From Spongiactinospora sp. TRM90649 (GTDB lineage: Bacteria; Actinomycetota; Actinomycetes; Streptosporangiales; Streptosporangiaceae): a stretch of DNA of 64,000 nt. The first letter of the stretch is position 1; every line of letters starts with the position of its first letter. Both the position numbers and the translations under genes were made by a program. The stretch is taken from positions 62,001 to 126,000 of the forward strand of contig NZ_JARLTC010000028.1 in NCBI RefSeq assembly GCF_029382225.1. Direction: 5' to 3'. Under the pieces are notes generated by a model. The model did no database searches. It was not told where the DNA came from and saw nothing but the letters and a program-made list of their open reading frames with translations. Below are positions 47,629 through 54,815 of this stretch, one piece after another.

Positions 47629-47779
47629 GCTTGCCAGTCCCGCCGGTGGTGTAAGTGTGGAGCACCGACCGGCCGCCCACCCGAACCGGGTCTCAGCCCG
47701 AAACGAGCCGACAAGGAGTTGAACCTTCGTGTCGATAACCGACCGGATTCGGCCCACACCACCGGCGGGACTGGCAAGC
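47629..47779 (-). ncRNA. Y RNA-like gene 3 (nearest rsr)
   Basis: About 151 nt. The two ends pair perfectly over 24 bp (47756-47779 with 47629-47652). On the RNA strand the stem is followed by GGGCCGAA (47748-47755) and GTCGGTTATC (47734-47743), the block shared with the other two Y-like genes. A T-arm-like hairpin, AAGG-TTCAACT-CCTT (47713-47727), and a weaker D-arm-like segment (47689-47709) follow. This matches the bacterial YrlA plan: a Ro-binding stem plus a tRNA-like module. Confidence 0.72.
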
Positions 47780-47831
47780 GGGATGGCTCACGGTGCACCG
47801 CCTGGGCGGCGGCGAATCGGTGAACCGTGCT

Positions 47832-47993
47832 GTGGGATGGGGAGAGGGCACGGATATGGGGCTGTTCACCGGTGTTAAGCGCTCTGCCGATTGAGCTACC
47901 GGGGCAAGGCCCAGGCTGGACTCGAACCAGCAACCACTCGCTTACAAGGCGATAACCGACGAACGTTCGACCCGTGTTCTCACCGCATCCCAC
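47832..47993 (-). ncRNA. Y RNA-like gene 2 with permuted tRNA-like domain
   Basis: About 162 nt. Terminal arms GTGGGATG (47986-47993) and CATCCCAC (47832-47839) start a bulged stem that continues to CACGG/CCGTG. Then come GGGTCGAA (47966-47973) and GTCGGTTATC (47951-47960). The insert is strikingly tRNA-like but permuted: T-arm GCTGG-TTCGAGT-CCAGC (47915-47931), acceptor-like CTGGGC-CTT-GCCCCGG joined end to end (47898-47914), then D-arm AGCTC-AATCGGCA-GAGC (47881-47897). This is the tRNA-mimic arrangement known for YrlA RNAs. Confidence 0.8.
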
Positions 47994-48003
47994 CGCGCTG
48001 CCC

Positions 48004-48114
48004 GTTCGCCGGGCTGGGCGTGGGCACGGATGTGGAGGCGACGCCGGGTTCGTTTTCCTGTGAATGGAGATAACCGACGTCATTCGACCCGCGCCCACGC
48101 CGAGCCCGGCGAAC
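48004..48114 (-). ncRNA. Y RNA-like gene 1, minimal form
   Basis: About 111 nt, the most upstream of the three. The arms 48093-48114 and 48004-48025 pair over 21 of 22 positions (one C-C mismatch). The conserved block GGGTCGAA (48083-48090) and GTCGGTTATC (48069-48078) follows. The interior is only about 40 nt and lacks a clear T- or D-arm, so this copy would be a Ro-binding stem without the tRNA mimic. Confidence 0.7.
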
Positions 48115-48170
48115 CGAGCGGAGTGAACGATTTGAACAAAACGAACGCTACTCGACGTTATGCGCGCAAA

Positions 48171-48188
48171 GCAAGCCTTTTTGCTTAC
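48171..48188 (-). promoter_or_regulatory. dispersed 18-bp dyad, copy 7, upstream of the Y RNA array
   Basis: GCAAGC-CTTTTT-GCTTAC (minus strand: GTAAGC-AAAAAG-GCTTGC, preceded by CGAC). It sits 57 bp upstream of the first Y-like RNA, where the promoter of the Y RNA/rsr transcript would lie, and about 50 bp past the GntR gene's stop. Confidence 0.68.
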
Positions 48189-48237
48189 GTCGCATGATGA
48201 GCTTGGATGCGTGCACGTCAGAGCCCAGGTATCCGAT

Positions 48238-48912
48238 TCAGTCGATGATCAGGTGTGCGACCCGGACCCGGCGGCCGTTGGTCACGCGCCGCAGCAGCTC
48301 GACCGGCCGTCCCTGGCCATCACGCGTGATCCGCTCGGCCCGAAGGATGGGGCCGCCCCGCTGGACGCGCAGCGCCGCCGCCTCATCCGCGCCCGCCGTG
48401 CGCGCGGCGGCCGTCCACTCGACCGACAGGGCGTCCGAACCCTCTGGCGTTTCGGCTTCGGGCTCTGCGGGCGAGAACGCCTCCTCCAGCATCACCGGCG
48501 CCCCCTCCAAAAGTGCCCGGCGGCGGCGATGCACCACCGGCTGTCCCGAGATGATCCCCAGTGCGGCGGCCACCTCGTGCGAGGCCGGGATCACCTGCTC
48601 GGACAGCAACGTCATCGTGCCGGCGATCCCCTGGTGGCGACAGGCCCGCTCCCAGGCCAGCTCGTCGGGCCCCATGCTCACGGTGACCACGCGCTGATCC
48701 AGCACCACCAGACGTCCCCGCCGAGCCGCGCGGCTCACCAGACCCTCCTCGCGCAGGACGCGCACGGCCGCCGCCAGTGTGCCTCTGGACACGCTGAAGC
48801 GCCGCATCAGTTCCTCGCCAGGCGGAAGCAGATCATCCGGTCGCCACTCGCCCTGGTCGATCGCCTCACGCAGTTCGTCGGCGATCTGCCGATAGCGGAC
48901 GTCGGCGGCCAC
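48238..48912 (-). CDS. GntR/HutC-family transcriptional regulator (KorSA-like)
   Basis: A 224-residue protein from GTG 48912 with an AGGAG site six bases upstream; longer in-frame extensions look non-coding. The N-terminal winged helix is ADVRYRQIADELREAIDQGEWRPDDLLPPGEELMRRFSVSRGTLAAAVRVLREEGLVSRAARRGRLVV. The C-terminal UTRA domain (about 90-224) includes PASHEVAAALGIISGQPVVHRRRRALLEGAPVMLEEAFSP and GPILRAERITRDGQGRPVELLRRVT. KorSA-type members repress replication and transfer in actinobacterial integrative elements. Here the gene lies beside the tra cluster. A CTAG-centred palindrome at 49055 and the dispersed dyads are candidate operators. Confidence 0.85.
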   Translation of the reverse strand: MAADVRYRQIADELREAIDQGEWRPDDLLPPGEELMRRFSVSRGTLAAAVRVLREEGLVSRAARRGRLVVLDQRVVTVSMGPDELAWERACRHQGIAGTMTLLSEQVIPASHEVAAALGIISGQPVVHRRRRALLEGAPVMLEEAFSPAEPEAETPEGSDALSVEWTAAARTAGADEAAALRVQRGGPILRAERITRDGQGRPVELLRRVTNGRRVRVAHLIID

Positions 48913-49054
48913 GGGCGGCTCCTGGCGGGTGGTACGGGTCAAAGGTGCTGTGAGCTGAGGGTATCGCCCGTCATGATCTCTGTCCCGCTCCTGACGCCCG
49001 CCCAATCGGGTTGACACCTCCCCTCGTCGCGATGCATGCTGCCCAGAAATCACC

Positions 49055-49070
49055 AGTTTTCTAGATAACT
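49055..49070. promoter_or_regulatory. CTAG-centred palindrome, candidate GntR operator
   Basis: AGTT-TTCTAGAT-AACT, symmetric about CTAG with one asymmetric pair, lies about 145 bp upstream of the GntR start. HutC-type regulators favour TCTAGA-like palindromes, so autoregulation is plausible. Confidence 0.5.
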
Positions 49071-49352
49071 GAGGATCAGCCGATCCTCGCGCCGCAACGC
49101 GAAGGGCGACCCCGACGTAAGCCAGAGCCGCCCTGATAGCCCCACCCGATGGGACCAGCCTCACCACGGCGCCGCTGGCGCACGGAGACAGGCCCAGTAT
49201 CACACACCGCCCGCATTTCGGCTGATTCGCGACCTGCTCACAGGCTCGCTCCGGTTGCCACCGGGTGAGCCCTTACCACCCCGGTCCACCATCGCGAAAG
49301 GACAACCGGGATGCCCGACACGACACCTGTCGCCCCTATGATCCGCTGTGGC

Positions 49353-49370
49353 GTAAGCGCAAACGCTTAT
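49353..49370 (+). promoter_or_regulatory. dispersed 18-bp dyad, copy 8
   Basis: GTAAGC-GCAAAC-GCTTAT, followed by GTCA, so that the extended dyad reads almost fully palindromic. It lies 18 bp before the first transfer-cluster gene. Confidence 0.65.
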
Positions 49371-49387
49371 GTCAGTTGGCGGCTCGC

Positions 49388-49828
49388 ATGAGCTGGCTGT
49401 ATTGGTCCAGCGGCCTGCTCCTCGGCGGGGCTCTCGCGCTCGCCGGTATCCGCCCGCACGGCAAGTCCCTCGGCGCGGGCGTGCTGTCCACCATCGTCGT
49501 GCTGGCCTTCCTCGCGGGGGCGATCCTCCTCGCCGCCACGCCCCTTGGCGCGCAGGCCGCCGCCTTGGGGGCGTGGATGGCCAGCGGTGACCTGATCGGC
49601 GCACTCGTCGGCCTGGTGCTGGCCGTCTCCTTCGGCTGGCTGGGCGTCGCCGTGATCTACGAAGTGCGTAAGAGCGCCCGCCCCGACAACTTCAGCTACC
49701 TGGCCGCCGTCGCGACCCCTCTGGTGTTCCTGGCCCTGCTGGGCGCGGCCAACGGCGAGGCACAGGTTCCGCACCGGGAGTACGTGCAGACGGTGCAGAA
49801 CGTCCGCATGGCGGTGATGCACGGATGA
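49388..49828 (+). CDS. Spd-like integral membrane protein
   Basis: A 146-residue protein with four predicted membrane helices (LYWSSGLLLGGALALAGI; LSTIVVLAFLAGAILLAAT; LIGALVGLVLAVSFGWLGVAVI; YLAAVATPLVFLALLGAA). It is first gene of the transfer cluster, and its ribosome-binding site is weak. Small membrane proteins of this sort (Spd, plasmid-spread proteins) accompany TraB in streptomycete conjugative elements. Specific homology is not claimed. Confidence 0.65.
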   Translation: MSWLYWSSGLLLGGALALAGIRPHGKSLGAGVLSTIVVLAFLAGAILLAATPLGAQAAALGAWMASGDLIGALVGLVLAVSFGWLGVAVIYEVRKSARPDNFSYLAAVATPLVFLALLGAANGEAQVPHREYVQTVQNVRMAVMHG

Positions 49829-50550
49829 GCGCTTCGCCGCTATGGGTCGCACTGCTGCTGATCGGCATCGCCCTGCCGTGCTTCCTTGCCTTCCGGCATG
49901 CCCGCCGGGACGAAACGTCCGTGCCCGAGATGGTGACGCGGGGCTGGGGGCATAGCCGGACGGTTGTCACCCGCGCCGTCCAGCGGGTGCGGACCGGTGT
50001 GGAGGCGGCCCGCAAGGGCGCGGACGGGGCCGCCTCCACACCGCCCACCCCGCACGTATCGGCCCCGGCCGCCCCCAGGCCATCCGCCCCGACGCCCGAG
50101 CCCGTCCGCGAAAAGACGGGGGCCGCGCCATCCGCCGAGCAGCCGCGCCCGTCATCGCCGCTTCCCTCGGTGACCGACGCCGTGCACGGCCCGGCGGCGA
50201 CCCCGCCCGCGGCCGGTGCGATGTTCGGCCTGGTGACCGCCATTGCCGACAGCCTCACCACGCTGTCCCTTATCCGCCACGGACGCGACATCCGCAACCC
50301 GGTCGCGCACCTGCTGGCCTACGCCACGATCCTGGCGCACGTCAGCACCAGCATGCGCACCGTGCACGCCCGCATGGTGGACGCCCGGCACGACCCGATG
50401 GTGCTGGACACCTTCGCCGCCATGCAGGCAGCCCTGCACACCGCCTCCCTGCAGGGCACGGAGACCGCTCAGACCGCTATCGGCCGATATCGCGGAGCAC
50501 TGGAAGACGCCGCGCTCGGCACCACCCATCCCCGCCTCAACGACGAATAG
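49825..50550 (+). CDS. membrane-anchored transfer-cluster protein
   Basis: A 241-residue protein whose ATG overlaps the previous stop. There is an N-terminal membrane helix (SPLWVALLLIGIALPCFLAF), a Pro/Ala-rich linker (residues about 70-125) and a helical C-terminal domain (FGLVTAIADSLTTLSLI...FAAMQAALHTASLQG). Its position between an Spd-like gene and the FtsK/TraB gene suggests a role in the transfer machinery. No named family is recognised. Confidence 0.65.
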   Translation: MSASPLWVALLLIGIALPCFLAFRHARRDETSVPEMVTRGWGHSRTVVTRAVQRVRTGVEAARKGADGAASTPPTPHVSAPAAPRPSAPTPEPVREKTGAAPSAEQPRPSSPLPSVTDAVHGPAATPPAAGAMFGLVTAIADSLTTLSLIRHGRDIRNPVAHLLAYATILAHVSTSMRTVHARMVDARHDPMVLDTFAAMQAALHTASLQGTETAQTAIGRYRGALEDAALGTTHPRLNDE

Positions 50551-50562
50551 GAGATCTGCCCG

Positions 50563-52734
50563 ATGAGCACCACGCGCGCCCCCTCCACCGAGGAGGGGCC
50601 GCTGTGGAAGTGCCCGCCGGTGCTGGCCACCCCCGCGCGTGGCGTGCGGTGGCTGCTTGCGCAGGGCTGGCGGCACCGCCGCCTGCTCGCCCCCGGTTAC
50701 ACCGCCGCGCTCATAGCCATAGCCGCCCTGGCCGCACGCGTCACGGCCTGGCCGTGGCCGATCGCCGTATCGGCCGCCGCAGCGGTGACAGCGACGGTCT
50801 ACCTGGTGGGCCGCATCCGCGAGGTCGCGATGCCGCGCCAGGTGTACCGCACCGGATGCGCCGCCCTGGCGGGCACCTGGTGCCTGACGCTGGCCTTGAC
50901 CGGTCCGACCTGGCCCCTTACCGCCGCGTGGCTGGCCGGGGCCACGGCGGCGGTTTTCGCCCGCCAGCACGTCGCCCGCCGGTTGCGCCCGCCCCCGCCG
51001 CCGCCTCCGGTCGCCCCGCCCCGCCACCCGCTACGCGACGTCATCGAGGACGTGGCTCGGCGGCTGACCGGCGCGGCCGGGGCCATCGGCTTCCCCGATC
51101 TGCGCGTGATCCGCGACGACATCCTCACCGACGCCCGATTCACCCTCACCGTGGAGACCCGGCGGCCGGTGCGGGAACTGGATGGCGCCCGCACGCAGAT
51201 CGCGGCCCGGCTCGGCCTGCCGGTCGGCATGCTGCGCCAGGTGGTCGAGGTGCCCGTCAACGCCGGGCAGGCGGTGATGCACTTCCAGGTCGGTCAGCCG
51301 CGCGACGGCAAGCCGATCCCGTGGAGTCCTGACCTGGTGCCCGCCTCCATCCTGGAGCCGCTGCCCATCGGCGTCGGCGAGGACGGCACGCTGCGCGGCC
51401 TGTTGCTGGCCACCACCGAGGGCGGCGTGCGCCACGGCGCGGTGTCCGGCAAGACCGGCTTCGGCAAGACCGTGCATCAGATCGTCGTCGGCGCCGGCGT
51501 GGCCGCAGCGGGCATCACGTCCGGCAACGCCGTGCTGCTGGTGGCCGATTTGAAGGGCACACTCGACTTCGCGCCGCTCGCTCCCCTCGCCGCCGCCTAC
51601 ACCACCACCGCCGCCGACACCACGGCCATGCTGGGATCGCTCGCCGGATTGTGCGTCGAACCCGGCTCACGCGGCGCACTCCAGCGGCGTGGCGACCGGG
51701 TGCTGGTCGCCCGCGAAGGCAGCCCCGCGCTCATCCTGCTCATCGACGAGATGCGGATGGTCTTCTCACCCCATCTCAACCCGCACTGGCAGGCCGCCGC
51801 CTCGGCCGCCCACACCATCGCCATGCTCGGCCGCGCCTTCGGTGTGTCGATGCACCTGGCCGGACAAGACATGTCCGCCCAGGGCATGCCGCAAAACGGC
51901 ACCGACTCGGCCACCGCCCTGCGGCGCCAGCTCCATCACGCGCGCGTGTTCCACGAGGACAGCAGGGCGTCGGGGGAGTTCCTCCTGGACGACTACGCGA
52001 CGCTGGACGTCAGCTCGCTCCAGTCTCCTGGCCGGTTCTTCCATCGCGACGGCACCGCCTCCAGCATCCCGATCCAGGGGTATGACGCCAAGCCGCTCGC
52101 CGTTCACGAGTGGGCGCTGAGCAACCACGACCGGCTATGCCTGCCGGACGGCTACACCACCCGCCTGCTGGGGGAGTGGTGGCCCAACCGGTGGCAGGGC
52201 ATCGCGCCCAAGCTCGCCGAGTGGCTGCCCACCCGCGCGGTCGACCCGGTCGGCCGCCTCACGCCCGGCACACAGCCCGCTGCGGTGGCCGCGACGGCGG
52301 GCACCGCCGAGCGCCAGCCGTCCCTCCGGCCGCTCACGCCCGAGCTGGCCGCGCTGGAGGCACAGCTTTGCGACCTGTTCGGCCACGGCTTCGCCGAACC
52401 GGCAGCCCGGCCGGTCACGCCGCTGGACGATCCGGCCCTTGAAGCACTGGCCGTGGCCTTGGAGGCGGCGCGGGCCGGCCGCTCGCGGGCCGAGCTGATC
52501 GAGCGCACCGGTCGCGGGCGCACATGGCTGGGAGAGCGGCTCAACCTCGCCGAGACCCTCGGCGTGCTGAGACGCGAAGGGCGCAGCCGCGCCACCCGCT
52601 GGCTGGTGTGCCGGGGCGTGGACGGCACCAGGCTGCGCGACGCGCTGGCCGAAGCCGACCGGCTGGCGCGCGACATCAACGATCAAGACGATCTTGAGAA
52701 AGGTGGCGGCGACCGTGCCGACGACGCAGCGTGA
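50563..52734 (+). CDS. FtsK/SpoIIIE-family DNA translocase (TraB-like transfer protein)
   Basis: A 723-residue protein. N-terminal membrane helices (residues about 45-135: YTAALIAIAALAARV; PIAVSAAAAVTATVYLV; ALAGTWCLTLALTG) are followed by a Pro-rich linker and a RecA-type motor with Walker A GKTGFGKT near residue 302 and Walker B ALILLIDEMRM near residue 390. A GRAFGVSMHLAGQDM sensor region follows. The C-terminus has a winged-helix-like segment (SRAELIERTGRGRTWLGERLNLAETLGVLRREGRSRATRWLV), the position of the DNA-recognition module in TraB/FtsK. It would move double-stranded DNA between mycelia. GAGATC and GGAG precede the ATG. Confidence 0.85.
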   Translation: MSTTRAPSTEEGPLWKCPPVLATPARGVRWLLAQGWRHRRLLAPGYTAALIAIAALAARVTAWPWPIAVSAAAAVTATVYLVGRIREVAMPRQVYRTGCAALAGTWCLTLALTGPTWPLTAAWLAGATAAVFARQHVARRLRPPPPPPPVAPPRHPLRDVIEDVARRLTGAAGAIGFPDLRVIRDDILTDARFTLTVETRRPVRELDGARTQIAARLGLPVGMLRQVVEVPVNAGQAVMHFQVGQPRDGKPIPWSPDLVPASILEPLPIGVGEDGTLRGLLLATTEGGVRHGAVSGKTGFGKTVHQIVVGAGVAAAGITSGNAVLLVADLKGTLDFAPLAPLAAAYTTTAADTTAMLGSLAGLCVEPGSRGALQRRGDRVLVAREGSPALILLIDEMRMVFSPHLNPHWQAAASAAHTIAMLGRAFGVSMHLAGQDMSAQGMPQNGTDSATALRRQLHHARVFHEDSRASGEFLLDDYATLDVSSLQSPGRFFHRDGTASSIPIQGYDAKPLAVHEWALSNHDRLCLPDGYTTRLLGEWWPNRWQGIAPKLAEWLPTRAVDPVGRLTPGTQPAAVAATAGTAERQPSLRPLTPELAALEAQLCDLFGHGFAEPAARPVTPLDDPALEALAVALEAARAGRSRAELIERTGRGRTWLGERLNLAETLGVLRREGRSRATRWLVCRGVDGTRLRDALAEADRLARDINDQDDLEKGGGDRADDAA

Positions 52735-52890
52735 CCAGGCCGGCCCGCTGCCCGCCCCTCGCGCGGGTGCAACGGCCAGGCGGCAGATATGCCTGGCAGG
52801 GACGCGACCGTTTCGGCCGCACGGTCGCATCGCGGTCGCATTTGCCTTGCCCGGCGCGGTCGGATCCCGGTCGAAAGGAGGTGACCACCG

Positions 52891-54123
52891 GTGATCGCCA
52901 TGGGGGAGTGGGCCGAGGGCTTGATGCTCGCCCTGACCCGTGACTGGCGGCTCGCCGCCGTCGCGACCGGAGCCGCGCTCGCCCTGCTGGGCGGCGCGAG
53001 CTGGGCGGCTTGGCGTCTCGCCCGCCGCTTCACCTGGGCCGACCGGTGGACCTTCCTGGGCGCGGTGCTCGCCCAGGGCACCGCCGCCCAGGGCATGCTG
53101 CTGTTCTTCCTCGACAAACTCGCCATGCCATCGGCGGCGGCCCTGCTGCTGTTCGGTTTCATCGAGGTCGCCATGCTCGCCTCCACCGTGCGCGCCCGCG
53201 ACAACATTTGCCGCACCGCCCAGGCGTACGCGTCGGGTGAGAGGTTCCAGCCTCCCTCCGCCGGAGCGGACGGGGTCGCCGTGTGGGTGTTCGCTGCCGT
53301 GTCGGGCTTCTTCGCCGCCACCGACGCCGACACGCTCGCCGGTGCCGCCTTCCGGCTCGTGCCACCGCTCGCGGCGGCCTGGTTATGGGAACGGGGACTG
53401 TCGGCGACGAGCGCTCACATCACCGGCGCGCGACGCTCGCGGGTGCACTGGCGGCTCACGCCCGAGCGGCTCGCGGTGCGTCTCGGACTCGCTGATCCCT
53501 CTGAGCGCTCGGCTTCGGAGGCGAGCGCTCACCACCTGGTGGCGCGTACGGCGGTGGCCGTGCACCGTGCCTGGCGGCTGAGCGCCCGCACCGAGCGCCA
53601 GTGGGCGCTCACCACGTGGCGGCGCGAGCGCGCACTGCTGGGCGTCGACCGGGCGTTCCGCCTTCTGGTCGAGCGCTCGGACTTCGCCACCAACCCCGAC
53701 CGCCAAGCGGACCTGAGCGCTCGGCTCGATGTGCTGTTGGGCGCTCGCCGGGCGCTCGACCACACCCCCCGCCCGCCGTGGCTGAGCGCTCAGCACGAAC
53801 ATGAGGAGCGCCCGCAGGACCAACCTGTCGAGCGCTCTGAGCGCCTCTCGCGAGGGGCTGACGGGCGCTCGGCGGGTGCCGGTCAGCGGCTACCGGAGCG
53901 CTCACCGAGCGGTGGTGGGCGCCGCTCGGACGGACGAGAGCGAGCGCGGCGGTACTGGGACGAGCAGATCGAAGCGGGACACGTCCCGGACGCCCCTGAG
54001 CTGACCCGCGCCACCGGCGTGGGCGGCTCGACGGCCCGCCGGTATTTCACGGCATGGAAGCGGGAACCCGTGGCGGCCCGGCTGATCGCCGGAGTCAACG
54101 GATCGACTAGGAAGGAAGAATGA
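52891..54123 (+). CDS. DUF2637-like membrane protein with C-terminal DNA-binding segment
   Basis: A 410-residue protein from GTG 52891 after AAAGGAGG. Four or five membrane helices occupy residues about 20-170 (LAAVATGAALALLGGASWAAWRLA; FLGAVLAQGTAAQGMLLFFL; SAAALLLFGFIEVAMLAST; VWVFAAVSGFFAATDADTLA), the DUF2637/Spd pattern. A long charged region follows, then a helix-turn-helix (ARRYWDEQIEAGHVPDAPELTRATGVGGSTARRYFTAWKRE). DUF2637 proteins accompany TraB-type systems. Unusually, the DNA of the central region carries many GAGCGCTC octamers in different frames. Confidence 0.75.
   Translation: MIAMGEWAEGLMLALTRDWRLAAVATGAALALLGGASWAAWRLARRFTWADRWTFLGAVLAQGTAAQGMLLFFLDKLAMPSAAALLLFGFIEVAMLASTVRARDNICRTAQAYASGERFQPPSAGADGVAVWVFAAVSGFFAATDADTLAGAAFRLVPPLAAAWLWERGLSATSAHITGARRSRVHWRLTPERLAVRLGLADPSERSASEASAHHLVARTAVAVHRAWRLSARTERQWALTTWRRERALLGVDRAFRLLVERSDFATNPDRQADLSARLDVLLGARRALDHTPRPPWLSAQHEHEERPQDQPVERSERLSRGADGRSAGAGQRLPERSPSGGGRRSDGRERARRYWDEQIEAGHVPDAPELTRATGVGGSTARRYFTAWKREPVAARLIAGVNGSTRKEE
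53409..53903. repeat. GAGCGCTC octamer cluster inside the DUF2637-like gene
   Basis: Exact GAGCGCTC occurs at 53409, 53503, 53523, 53671, 53715, 53784, 53830 and 53896. GGGCGCTC variants start at 53603, 53739, 53750 and 53863. The octamer is read as Glu-Arg-Ser in one codon phase and as Ser-Ala or Gly-Ala in another, so the repetition is at DNA level and not a protein repeat. Octamer clusters are recognised by TraB-type translocases (clt/TRS sites) in streptomycete plasmids; this is a candidate. Confidence 0.65.
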
Positions 54124-54581
54124 TCATGCGTTTCAACGCGCGGTCTCACGGCCTGCGGCGGCACGCGAGGTCCGTCTGGACGCCACTACCAATGTGGCGG
54201 GAGCCGAGCGGCGAGGAGTTCGTGATCGGGCACCTCGCCTACAGCACCGCCGACCCGCTGGTGGCCAGCGTGGGGCACCCCGGTCTGCCGGGCGGCGTGA
54301 TGAGCCTGCCCTGGCGGACCTTGGAGGTGGCAGCGCGGCAGACCGTCTCGCACGCGGGGACGGTCATCCAGCCCAGCGGCGAGTGGCTGCTGGTGCGCTT
54401 CCCCGACGAGAGGCTGTGGCGGATGCGACGCCAGGCGCATCAGATGTTCACCGCCTGCGTCGCGGGCCTGCTGCCGGGCGAGAAGCGTCAGGAGGTCGGC
54501 GATTGGGACGACGCGCTCGACGACCTGCTGTCCGGTGAGTACGACGGGGGGTGCGCCGATGGGACGGGACACGGCCGCTGA
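54120..54581 (+). CDS. hypothetical protein of the transfer cluster
   Basis: A 153-residue protein whose ATG overlaps the previous stop, with a GGAAGGAAG site. The N-terminus is basic; the middle is beta-rich (GEEFVIGHLAYSTADPLVASVGHPGLPGGVMSLPWRTLEVAARQTVSHAGTVIQPSGEWLLVRF) and the C-terminal helix acidic (DWDDALDDLLSG). No family is recognised. It is probably an accessory of the transfer operon. Confidence 0.6.
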   Translation: MIMRFNARSHGLRRHARSVWTPLPMWREPSGEEFVIGHLAYSTADPLVASVGHPGLPGGVMSLPWRTLEVAARQTVSHAGTVIQPSGEWLLVRFPDERLWRMRRQAHQMFTACVAGLLPGEKRQEVGDWDDALDDLLSGEYDGGCADGTGHGR

Positions 54582-54801
54582 TGACCTGCGAACCGCCCGC
54601 GCGATGGCCGCAGTGGCGCTGGACGCCTTCGAGAGGGGAGAAAGCGAACGAGCGCGCACCGCCACGGCCATTGGCATGCTGCACCTGCGGCTCGCTGAGC
54701 TTCAGGCGCGGCTGCTGCTCGACATGGACCAGGTGCCGCTGATGTCACGGCGCCGGTCGTCGTGGGAGGCGCTGCTCCACGAGGCAGGCATTCTATGCTA
54801 G
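54559..54801 (+). CDS. small helical protein, hypothetical
   Basis: An 80-residue protein starting MGRDTAADDLRTARAMAAVALDAFERGESERARTAT, preceded by GGGGG. GTG 54535 is an in-frame alternative. Ala/Arg/Leu-rich helices only. It overlaps the preceding gene and is the last gene of the operon. Its stop overlaps the start of the dyad at 54797. Confidence 0.55.
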   Translation: MGRDTAADDLRTARAMAAVALDAFERGESERARTATAIGMLHLRLAELQARLLLDMDQVPLMSRRRSSWEALLHEAGILC

Positions 54802-54814
54802 CAATAGCGCTTAC
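54797..54814 (-). promoter_or_regulatory. dispersed 18-bp dyad, copy 9
   Basis: GCTAGC-AATAGC-GCTTAC (minus strand: TGAC then GTAAGC-GCTATT-GCTAGC). It marks the junction between the transfer operon and the convergent small gene, and is the last copy before chromosomal genes. Confidence 0.62.
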
Positions 54815-54815
54815 G

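Larger units (their letters stand above)
48913..49387. other. 475-bp regulatory region between regulator and transfer genes
   Basis: Divergent control region between the GntR gene and the transfer operon. It holds the palindrome at 49055-49070, a half dyad (GACGTAAGC at 49114-49122) and a full dyad at 49353-49370. TTGACA occurs at 49011 without a good -10. No gene is supported. Confidence 0.5.

Noticed and set aside
47881..47931. A normal tRNA gene on the minus strand
   Set aside because: T-arm and D-arm are both convincing, but their order is permuted, there is no anticodon arm between them, and the segment sits inside a Y RNA-like stem.
52694..52894. 66-codon frame between the TraB-like and DUF2637-like genes
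   Set aside because: Arg/Ala/Pro-rich with no ribosome-binding site and overlapping the end of the TraB-like gene in another frame; it looks like chance coding in GC-rich DNA.
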